DNA from: Candidatus Parcubacteria bacterium
Lineage (GTDB): Bacteria; Patescibacteriota; Minisyncoccia; Minisyncoccales; Minisyncoccaceae
NCBI GenBank assembly: GCA_017992335.1
Contig: JAGOOU010000022.1
Coordinates: 1 to 8,216, forward strand
DNA length: 8,216 bases
Reading direction: 5' to 3'
The notes below the pieces were generated by a model. That model searched no databases. It was not told the DNA's origin and saw only the letters and a list, made by a program, of their open reading frames with translations. Shown piece after piece: positions 1-5,912 of the stretch. Every line of letters starts with the position of its first letter. Within the stretch, counting starts at the first letter, position 1. The translations under genes were made by a program, and so were the position numbers.

Positions 1-1493
1 CTGGGACAGACTACAAAAACTTGACCCTTGTTTTTCACTTCTTTTTTAATAAAATCATAAAGCTTAGTTCTTTCTTTTTCTGTAATTATTTTTGTTATAA
101 TCTTTTTTCTTCCTTTAGGAAGTTCGGTTATTAAAGAAATATCTAAATCTCCCCATAAAGTTAAAGCTAAACTTCTAGGAATAGGGGTGGCGGTCATTGA
201 AAGCAAGTGGGGGATTTTATCGTTTTCTTTTTTAAGCAAAGCAGCGCGTTGTTTTACGCCAAATCTATGCTGTTCATCAACAATTACCAACCCAAGGTCT
301 TTAAAAACAATCCTTTTTTCTTTACTTTTCTTTTTGGGAGCAATCAATGCTTGAGTTCCAATAAGAATATCAATTTCCCCATTCTTAGTCTTCTCTAGTA
401 TTTTTTCTCTCGATATTTCGATTGTGTCAGATTTTAATTTTTTAGAATAATACTTGTCTTCTTTCCCGGTTAGTAAGCCAATATTAATGTTGAAATCTTT
501 TAAAAGATTAAAAAAGGTTTTAAAGTGTTGCTTGGTTAGAATCTCTGTTGGAGCCATTAAAACTACTTGTTTTTTGTTTTTAACTGCATTAATCGAAGCT
601 AAAACAGCAACCACTGTTTTTCCAGAGCCAACATCTCCTTGAAGTAGTCTATTCATGGGATAAGTTTTTTCCATGTCTTTTAATATTGTCATGCCTGCTT
701 TTTTTTGATCTTTAGTTAGTTCAAAGGGAAGAGAGGAAATAAGTCTATCAACAATCTGTTTATTAATCGGTATTTGGGGAGCTTTTTCTTTTTTATTATC
801 TAGTTTCTTTTTCGAACTAAATAGAGAAATAAAAAATACATTTTCAAAAGAAAATCTTTGTTTGGCTTTTTTTGCCAGTTCAATAGAATCAGGAAAATGT
901 ATTTGATAGAGAGCGTTTTTTAGTTCCAACAAATCATGCTTTTTTATTATTCCTTCTGGTAGAGTTTCTGGCAGCTTGTCTTTTATTTGTTTTAGAATAG
1001 GACTTATAATATATCTTAAATATCTAGAAGTTAATCCTTTTGTTTCAGTGTAAATAGGAATAATTCTTCCAATGTGTTGAGTTTCTTCTTTTATTTTTTC
1101 ATAAACAGGGGAGTAAAGATAGATTCTGTTATTTTTTATTACTGTTTTTCCTGCTAAAAGAATTTCGTCTCCTTTTTTGAAATTATTAATTAAATATGAT
1201 TGGTTGAACCATATTGCTTGAATAGAAGCAGTTTCATCCTGAATTAAGGCAGTAATAACAATCATTTTTTTTACCCAAGTTTTTTCTATAGAAATATCTA
1301 TTATTTTTCCTTTAATACAGTTTTCTTCGTTTATTTTAATGTCTTTGATTTTTATTATTTTAGAAAAATCCTTATAATCTCTTGGAAAATTAAATAATAA
1401 ATCAGCTAAAGTTCTAATCTTTAGTTTTTTAAGCTTTTTTGCAAATACTGGCCCTATGCGAGGAATTGTTTCAATAGGATCTCCTAATTTCAT
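1..1493 (-). CDS. recG: ATP-dependent DNA helicase RecG, 5' portion (C-terminal part lies beyond the left edge)
   Basis: RecG is a superfamily 2 helicase that remodels stalled replication forks and Holliday junctions in the cytoplasm. The reading frame is open for 497 codons, against roughly 680-700 for the family, so about 200 C-terminal residues are outside the window. It starts MKLGDPIETIPRIGP, matching the family's usual opening, and a helix-hairpin-like segment with LLFNFPRDY follows. The wedge/OB domain covers roughly residues 60-150. Walker A is GDVGSGKT at 286-293 (Lys292), the DEQH box is at 406-409, and motif III SMTATPIPRS has its TATP at 434-437. The last codons read QVFVVCP, the start of motif IV. 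No frameshift is seen. The start is fixed by family alignment, but only six bases separate it from the tRNA; GAGGG inside the tRNA acceptor arm, 8 nt before ATG, is the only Shine-Dalgarno candidate. Identification is near certain. Confidence 0.97.
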   Translation of the reverse strand, partial: MKLGDPIETIPRIGPVFAKKLKKLKIRTLADLLFNFPRDYKDFSKIIKIKDIKINEENCIKGKIIDISIEKTWVKKMIVITALIQDETASIQAIWFNQSYLINNFKKGDEILLAGKTVIKNNRIYLYSPVYEKIKEETQHIGRIIPIYTETKGLTSRYLRYIISPILKQIKDKLPETLPEGIIKKHDLLELKNALYQIHFPDSIELAKKAKQRFSFENVFFISLFSSKKKLDNKKEKAPQIPINKQIVDRLISSLPFELTKDQKKAGMTILKDMEKTYPMNRLLQGDVGSGKTVVAVLASINAVKNKKQVVLMAPTEILTKQHFKTFFNLLKDFNINIGLLTGKEDKYYSKKLKSDTIEISREKILEKTKNGEIDILIGTQALIAPKKKSKEKRIVFKDLGLVIVDEQHRFGVKQRAALLKKENDKIPHLLSMTATPIPRSLALTLWGDLDISLITELPKGRKKIITKIITEKERTKLYDFIKKEVKNKGQVFVVCP

Positions 1494-1499
1494 ATATTG

Positions 1500-1571
1500 T
1501 GCCCTCGAGAGGAGTCGAACCTCTATCACAAGCTCCGCAAGCTTGCATTCTATCCATTGAACTACAAGGGC
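1500..1571 (-). tRNA. tRNA-Arg, anticodon GCG
   Basis: A complete cloverleaf folds from 72 bases. The 7-bp acceptor stem is GCCCTTG/CGAGGGC with one U-G wobble. The D stem is GTTC/GAAT (first pair G-U) with loop AATGGATA, the anticodon stem is CAAGC/GCTTG with loop TTGCGGA, the variable region is four bases, and the T stem is AGAGG/CCTCT with loop TTCGACT. The anticodon at positions 34-36 is GCG, which reads CGC and CGU. A20 in the D loop together with C35 agrees with arginine identity. The discriminator is A, and CCA is not encoded (the next bases are CAA), so it must be added after transcription. The gene lies between the 521-aa membrane protein gene and recG on the same strand. Most bacteria use ACG (read as ICG) for this codon box, so GCG is less usual. 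Confidence 0.95.
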
Positions 1572-1580
1572 TACGAGTAA

Positions 1581-1608
1581 ATATTAGCAAATTTATGGGT
1601 TTTTGCAA
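1581..1608 (-). promoter_or_regulatory. Candidate promoter for tRNA-Arg and recG
   Basis: On the minus strand TTGCAA (1608-1603) is followed after 16 bases by TAATAT (1586-1581). Transcription would start near 1575, about four bases before the mature tRNA 5' end. The -35 box lies inside the last codons of the upstream membrane protein gene, whose stop is only 21 bases from the tRNA. Read-through from the upstream gene is an alternative source of the transcript. In such A+T-rich DNA, chance matches are common, so this is tentative. Confidence 0.4.
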
Positions 1609-3158
1609 TCAAAATTTATTTTGTCGCAATTTTCTTCATAACCTGAAAATCCAGTATAATCAACACACCATGCTCGTCCATCATTTAAGGTTTTTTGAAT
1701 ACAGTATTTAGCATTACTACCCTTTAAATTATTTATGATTATTTTTTGATTGCCAATTGACTCTTTTTGCATTTCTTGGCATATTTTATATGCGTCATTT
1801 TTATTTCCAAGAAAAGTTGTTGAAAATACCAAAGGGTTATTGCACCCAGTGGCATTAATAATTCTGCCCGCATATTGATTATTAACAGATTTATATATTT
1901 CTGCGCTTATTTTTAATTGTTCTAATCTGGCTTTAATGCTAGCGTCTTTTGTATAATAATCATTAACTTTATTTAAAAGTTCTTCAAGATTATCAAAGTT
2001 TTTTGGTTCAGAGACTTTTAATTGTTTGTTGTGGTTGTAAAGATCTAGAGTGTACTGAATTCTGACTCCTCCTTCTTTTGCCTCCACTTGAAACCAACTT
2101 ATATTATCGACATTAATATCAATTACTATTTTAGAGACATAATCATTGTTTGCATCAATCCAAATTTCTAGATTGTTGATATTAATATATTGAAGGATTT
2201 CCTGTATTCTAGCTGTTTCTTCTTCAGATAACTCTCTTCCTAAATTAGATAAAGCATAGTCTTTTTTGAGTATATTCAATAATTCTTGTTTGTTTATTTC
2301 TATTTTGTAGCGATTAATGTTTTTTTCTGATTGTAATTTCTTGATTTTTGAGATTATTTTAGGGTGTTTTTTAAATATATCTATATACTCTTTATACTTA
2401 TTCTCAGTTTTTTGAATATTCTCTTCGATTTGAGAAGAAAGCCCTTTTTCTTCAATGTTGATAACTTTAAACCATTTTTCAGAAAACAAATCAACTATTT
2501 TTTTAGTAAAACCATAGCGAGTTAAATCTATAGTAAAGCTATTTAATATTCCATACAGAGTGTTATTGAGAAAAACAAAATCAGCGTTTATTATTTTATC
2601 ATCAAGTATAATGTTGTTTTTTCCTTTAATATCTTTGCGATCAATGAGGTCGAAAGAAAACTGAAAGTTCAAAGTGTGTTCTTTTTCAATCTCTATTTCA
2701 TAATTTTCTTTGATTTGGCTTAGCAAAGCATCATCAATTGTTATTTTCAATTCACTTTTAGTCTCCAAGCTTTGAATTTCTAGTCCTTTTTCCAAAGCTT
2801 TAAAAAAATTAATCATTGGCTGTCTTGAGCTTTGTATTATTGAAAATATGACAATTATTACAATAGAAAATAGGCCTAATGCCATAACAGCAATTGGTGT
2901 CTTTTTTCTTGGAACTTCTTTTATTTCAGGAAACTTAGGAAAATCTAAAGCACTTGGTTTTGAAGAGTTCATTTTTCTGGTTATGGTGATTTGCGGTTCT
3001 TCTGGCTTTTTTATTTCTTCTATTTTTATAAGAGAAAAAGCTTCTTCAATAATTTCTTCTTTCCAGCCGTTACTGACAAGTAAATACTTTATTTCTTCTT
3101 TTGAAGAACTTGTTTCTAGTTTTTTTTGAATATAATTTATGAGATCTTGATTAACCAT
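1593..3158 (-). CDS. Predicted single-pass membrane protein with CPR-style N-terminal helical module and six-cysteine pilin-like C-terminus
   Basis: I do not recognise a named family for this 521-residue protein. Residues 4-45 form a short helical module with a GW..EIIEEAF pattern (30-41), of a kind I associate with the N-termini of Parcubacteria membrane proteins. A Pro/Lys-rich linker follows, then one transmembrane helix at about 88-109. The sequence RKK just before it suggests the N-terminus is cytoplasmic and the remaining ~410 residues are outside. Residues 130-385 are beta-rich and charged, with a helical stretch at about 240-280. All six cysteines (439, 460, 486, 498, 511, 518) fall in the last 83 residues, with AWCVDYTG at 496-503. 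That pattern resembles the C-terminal lobe of type IV pilin-like proteins and fits up to three disulfides. The ATG has no Shine-Dalgarno, but a good promoter lies just upstream. The protein class is well supported; the function is unknown. Confidence 0.85.
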   Translation of the reverse strand: MVNQDLINYIQKKLETSSSKEEIKYLLVSNGWKEEIIEEAFSLIKIEEIKKPEEPQITITRKMNSSKPSALDFPKFPEIKEVPRKKTPIAVMALGLFSIVIIVIFSIIQSSRQPMINFFKALEKGLEIQSLETKSELKITIDDALLSQIKENYEIEIEKEHTLNFQFSFDLIDRKDIKGKNNIILDDKIINADFVFLNNTLYGILNSFTIDLTRYGFTKKIVDLFSEKWFKVINIEEKGLSSQIEENIQKTENKYKEYIDIFKKHPKIISKIKKLQSEKNINRYKIEINKQELLNILKKDYALSNLGRELSEEETARIQEILQYININNLEIWIDANNDYVSKIVIDINVDNISWFQVEAKEGGVRIQYTLDLYNHNKQLKVSEPKNFDNLEELLNKVNDYYTKDASIKARLEQLKISAEIYKSVNNQYAGRIINATGCNNPLVFSTTFLGNKNDAYKICQEMQKESIGNQKIIINNLKGSNAKYCIQKTLNDGRAWCVDYTGFSGYEENCDKINFDCKNP

Positions 3159-3178
3159 ATTTTTTATTAATATATCAT

Positions 3179-3206
3179 ATTATAATATTAAAAGCTAGAT
3201 TTTCAA
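3179..3206 (-). promoter_or_regulatory. Promoter for the 521-aa membrane protein gene
   Basis: On the minus strand TTGAAA (3206-3201), a 16-base spacer and a perfect TATAAT (3184-3179) lie in the divergent spacer. The expected transcription start near 3172 would give a leader of about 14 bases without a Shine-Dalgarno. A plus-strand TATAAT overlaps it (3181-3186) but has no recognisable -35 partner. The promoter of the divergent acyltransferase gene therefore remains unassigned within 3187-3242. Confidence 0.55.
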
Positions 3207-3242
3207 CTATGAATATTTTTTATTTTATGGTATTTTTAATTA

Positions 3243-4295
3243 ATGAATAAAACGTTTATACCCCAAATTAGCTCTTTAAGGTTTTTCGTTGCCATGGCAA
3301 TTGTTGTTTTTCATTATGGAAGATGGAGTTGGCCATTTAATCAGCAATTAATTAGCGATTATGCTTCAATGATGAAGCTGGGAATAAACTTCTTCTTTGT
3401 TTTGTCTGGATTTATAATGGCAATTAATTATGAACATTTCAAAGAGTTTTCATGGGAAAAAACCAAGGAATTTTATAGGAAAAGAATTGTTCGAATAATG
3501 CCATTGTATTTAATTGCATTAATTGTTGTTTTTTTAATTTTCTTTTTTAATTATTATTTTGATCAAAATATTCTTGTTACTCAGTTTATAGAAAGCTTAT
3601 TTTTTGTTCAAGCTTGGAATCCGAAAGATGCGATGAGTCTTAATTATGTTGGATGGTTTATTTCTGCAGAAATGTTTTTTTATTTATTGTTTCCTTTTAT
3701 TTTTCCTAAAATATTTTCTAAAAAAGGAGCATTAAAGCAAATAACTATTTTTTGGCTGATAAGCAATTTGATAACAGCATTTTTGTGTTTTAATTTAGAC
3801 CAAAACAATGAATTTTTTAGGAATCTTACAAGGTTTTTTCCTTTATTTCATTTAAATCAGTTTTTAATCGGAATAACAGCAGGACTATTTTTTTCAAAAG
3901 GAATTAAAAAAGGAAACACTATATTTATTTTGTCTTTATTGTTTCTTTTAATTTATTTACCCATTATTTCAAGGGGATTACTTCCTACGCTTCACCACAA
4001 TGGTCTTCTTGCTCCTGTTTTTGCTCTTTTAATTATTGGAGCAGCTTCTTCTTATGGAATAATAAAAAAAATACTATCCCTGCCATTGTTTATTAAAATG
4101 GGAGATATTAGTTATGGAATATATATTCTTCAATATCCAGTTTATTATCTTATTTATCGATTTTATGATAATTTTCATTTCTACAACCCCCTTAAAGAAG
4201 AAGGAAGATTCTATATTTATCTTTTGATTCTTATTATAGTAGCATATATTTCCTCAAAAACATTTGAGCCCTGGATAAGAAAAAAACTTGATTGA
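3243..4295 (+). CDS. Membrane acyltransferase, family 3 (OafA/YrhL-like)
   Basis: This 350-residue protein is a polytopic inner-membrane O-acyltransferase of the Acyltransferase_3 family. Members typically move acetyl or other acyl groups onto surface polysaccharide, peptidoglycan or lipid sugars. The N-terminal signature SSLRFFVAMAIVVFHYG (10-26) carries Arg13 and the presumed catalytic His24. FFFVLSGFIM (50-59), the basic YRKRIVRIMPLY (78-89), the FISAEMFFYLLFPF segment (139-152, Glu143) and GDISYGIYILQYPVYY (287-302) follow in family order. About ten hydrophobic helices are visible and the length is normal for a stand-alone domain, with no added SGNH hydrolase domain. The ATG fits the family start and has no Shine-Dalgarno. 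Its stop codon overlaps the promoter of the following Fe-S operon, so it is probably not co-regulated with that operon. The acceptor substrate cannot be read from the sequence. Confidence 0.93.
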   Translation: MNKTFIPQISSLRFFVAMAIVVFHYGRWSWPFNQQLISDYASMMKLGINFFFVLSGFIMAINYEHFKEFSWEKTKEFYRKRIVRIMPLYLIALIVVFLIFFFNYYFDQNILVTQFIESLFFVQAWNPKDAMSLNYVGWFISAEMFFYLLFPFIFPKIFSKKGALKQITIFWLISNLITAFLCFNLDQNNEFFRNLTRFFPLFHLNQFLIGITAGLFFSKGIKKGNTIFILSLLFLLIYLPIISRGLLPTLHHNGLLAPVFALLIIGAASSYGIIKKILSLPLFIKMGDISYGIYILQYPVYYLIYRFYDNFHFYNPLKEEGRFYIYLLILIIVAYISSKTFEPWIRKKLD

Positions 4296-4320
4296 CACGG
4301 ATATATCACCGTGTTAATGT
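4292..4320 (+). promoter_or_regulatory. Promoter of the Fe-S assembly operon, probably leaderless
   Basis: A perfect consensus -35 TTGACA (4292-4297) is followed by a 17-base spacer and TAATGT (4315-4320), which keeps the key T, A and final T of a -10 box. The expected transcription start is near 4327, at or one base before the desulfurase ATG at 4328. No Shine-Dalgarno is present, in keeping with a leaderless mRNA. The -35 box overlaps the acyltransferase stop codon, and the spacer is filled by a dyad repeat. Confidence 0.6.
4295..4314. repeat. 20-base dyad symmetry in the promoter spacer, operator candidate
   Basis: The arms ACACGG and CCGTGT are perfect inverted repeats around an eight-base centre, and the inner ATAT is also symmetric, so 16 of 20 positions obey the dyad. 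It sits from the end of the -35 box to the edge of the -10 box, where a dimeric regulator would block or reshape polymerase binding. The arms are much richer in G+C than their surroundings. It could instead form a 6-bp hairpin at the end of the acyltransferase mRNA. It lacks a following T-run, so a classical intrinsic terminator is unlikely. Confidence 0.55.
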
Positions 4321-4327
4321 TTGAAAT

Positions 4328-5479
4328 ATGAAAAGAATATATTTAGATCACGCAGCAACAACGCCAATGGACAAGAGGGTTTTAAAGGCAATGATGCCAT
4401 ATTTTTCTGATAAATACGGAAACCCCATGTCTCTTCACTCTTTTGGTAGAGAAGCTTTAAGAGGAATAGAAGCATCTAGAGAAAAGATAGCTAAATTTTT
4501 TAATTGTGAAAAACAAGAAATCTATTTTACATCTGGAGCAACAGAATCAAATAACTGGGCCATCAAAGGGGTAGTCAAAGCTTCTAAGGAAAAAAATCCT
4601 CATATTATTACTTCTTCAATTGAACATCATTGTGTTCTTGAAGCTTGCAAAGATGTTTCTGCGGAAATTACCTATATTAAACCAGATAAAAACGGGATTG
4701 TTTCTTTCAAAGATGTTAAAAAAGCAATAAAGAAAAACACAGTGTTGATTTCTATAATGTATGTTAATAATGAAATTGGAACTGTTCAGCCTATTAAAGA
4801 AATATCAAAGATAAAAGGAAAAGCATTATTTCATACTGATGCTACTCAGGCAGTAAATTATTTTGATTGTGATGTTAAAAATCTTGGCGTAGACTTATTG
4901 TCAATGTCTGGCCATAAAATATACGGGCCCAAAGGAGTTGGTCTACTCTATATTAAAAACAATTCAAGAATTACTAGTATCCAGCAGGGAGGATCTCAAG
5001 AAGGAGATTTAAGAGCAGGAACACATAATGTTCCTGGTATAGTTGGTTTAGGCAAGGCAATAGAGTTAATAAAAAAGAACAATAAGAATATTTTGAATCT
5101 CAGAAATTATTTAATTTCAAAAATATTAAAAGAAATTAAAGGCTCAAAAATAAATGGTTCATTAGAATATCGTTCTCCTAATAATGCTAATTTTACTTTT
5201 GATAATGTTGAAGGAGAAAGTTTGTTATTTCTATTAGATGAAGAGGGGATTGCTGTTTCAACTGGATCTGCTTGTTCCTCTGGGTCATTAAAGCCGTCTC
5301 ATGTTTTGACAGCTATTGGTTTAAGCCACAAAGAAGCACACGGATCTTTAAGGATTACAATAGGGAAAGAAACAACTAAAAAAGAAATAGATGTTGCAAT
5401 AAGTAAGATTAAAAATTCAGTTGAGAAATTAAGAAAATTATCAGGAGATGTTTTAAAAGAATATGAACAATTACAATAA
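4328..5479 (+). CDS. Cysteine desulfurase (NifS/IscS family)
   Basis: This PLP enzyme removes sulfur from L-cysteine, giving alanine and an enzyme-bound persulfide for Fe-S cluster assembly and possibly tRNA thiolation. The 383 residues are full length for NifS/IscS-type enzymes. The start MKRIYLDHAATTP is the family hallmark and fixes the ATG. SGATESNN (69-76) binds the PLP phosphate region. EHH (99-101) supplies the His that stacks on the cofactor, and HTDATQ (169-174) holds Asp171 and Gln174. SGHKIYGPKG (194-203) contains the Schiff-base Lys197, and STGSACSSG (311-319) contains the sulfur-carrying Cys316 on its mobile loop. The gene overlaps the following scaffold gene by 17 bases, so the two are surely co-translated. 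I leave the symbol blank because nifS and iscS cannot be separated on sequence alone here. Confidence 0.97.
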   Translation: MKRIYLDHAATTPMDKRVLKAMMPYFSDKYGNPMSLHSFGREALRGIEASREKIAKFFNCEKQEIYFTSGATESNNWAIKGVVKASKEKNPHIITSSIEHHCVLEACKDVSAEITYIKPDKNGIVSFKDVKKAIKKNTVLISIMYVNNEIGTVQPIKEISKIKGKALFHTDATQAVNYFDCDVKNLGVDLLSMSGHKIYGPKGVGLLYIKNNSRITSIQQGGSQEGDLRAGTHNVPGIVGLGKAIELIKKNNKNILNLRNYLISKILKEIKGSKINGSLEYRSPNNANFTFDNVEGESLLFLLDEEGIAVSTGSACSSGSLKPSHVLTAIGLSHKEAHGSLRITIGKETTKKEIDVAISKIKNSVEKLRKLSGDVLKEYEQLQ

Positions 5480-5912
5480 AAAAGTATTAAATTATTTTTT
5501 AAAACCAAAGAATAGGGGCAAGCTTAAAAATCCTGATGGCGTTGGCATGGTAGGAAATCCTGTTTGTGGAGATTTGATGAAAATATATATTAAAGTTTCT
5601 AAAGATGAAAAGATTAAAGATATTGGTTTTGAGACGCTAGGCTGTGTTGCTGCTGTTGCTTCTTCTTCTATTACAACAGAAATGGCTAAAGGGAAAACCT
5701 TGAAAGAAGCACTAAAGATTAAGAAAGACGATATTGTTAAAGAATTAAAAGGTCTTCCTAAAGAAAAGATTCATTGTTCTGTTTTGGCTAATCAAGCTTT
5801 GAAAAAAGCAATCGAAAATTATTATTCCAAACTACCAGCTTCCTCCACCTCCACCCCCAAATCCTCCTCCCGCGCCTCCGCTAAAACCACTTCCATGAGA
5901 AGAAGCAGATGA
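5463..5912 (+). CDS. Fe-S cluster scaffold protein, IscU/NifU N-terminal type, with an antisense-encoded basic tail
   Basis: The scaffold receives sulfur from the desulfurase and builds Fe-S clusters for transfer to apoproteins. The three cluster-binding cysteines are present: Cys35 in VCGD with the conserved Asp37, Cys61 in LGC, and Cys105 in HCSVLA. LPKEK (98-102) stands where IscU has the LPPVK chaperone-binding motif. ASSSITTE (66-73) is typical, while GCVAAVASSS replaces the common GCGSAIASSS. The family core ends near residue 123. Another 26 residues, rich in Ser, Thr, Pro and Arg, follow with no stop and are read from the complement of the convergent gene's Gly-rich tail (81-base overlap). 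The ATG lies inside the end of the desulfurase gene; AGGAG sits 15 bases upstream, rather far, so translational coupling is likely. The core identification is firm. The tail looks like accidental extension and may be disordered. Confidence 0.93.
   Translation: MNNYNKKVLNYFLKPKNRGKLKNPDGVGMVGNPVCGDLMKIYIKVSKDEKIKDIGFETLGCVAAVASSSITTEMAKGKTLKEALKIKKDDIVKELKGLPKEKIHCSVLANQALKKAIENYYSKLPASSTSTPKSSSRASAKTTSMRRSR

Noticed and set aside
207..642. Two short plus-strand frames across the left end
   Set aside because: They are antisense to recG, whose helicase motifs are unmistakable on the minus strand.
2848..3129. 93-codon plus-strand frame inside the 521-aa membrane protein gene
   Set aside because: It is the complement of a convincing gene with a transmembrane helix and a promoter. 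The translated product shows no family features.
4293..4316. Hairpin TGACACGG/CCGTGTTA as an intrinsic terminator of the acyltransferase gene
   Set aside because: No T-run follows the stem, the loop is eight bases, and the structure lies precisely between a consensus -35 and a -10 box, so an operator role fits better.
4317..4331. Four-codon leader ORF (ATG TTT GAA ATA TGA) overlapping the desulfurase ATG
   Set aside because: The predicted transcription start near 4327 is downstream of its ATG, and such short frames arise by chance in A+T-rich DNA.
5832..5912. Frameshift or gene fusion at the scaffold 3' end
   Set aside because: Both overlapping genes keep family-typical sequence up to their ends: the DUF2207 tail closes with GGSW and the scaffold core is complete. 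Simple read-through therefore explains the extension without an indel.
3243..5912. TGA read as glycine (genetic code 25)
   Set aside because: The acyltransferase ends at TGA at its normal family length, and no protein in the window needs an in-frame TGA to complete a conserved domain.
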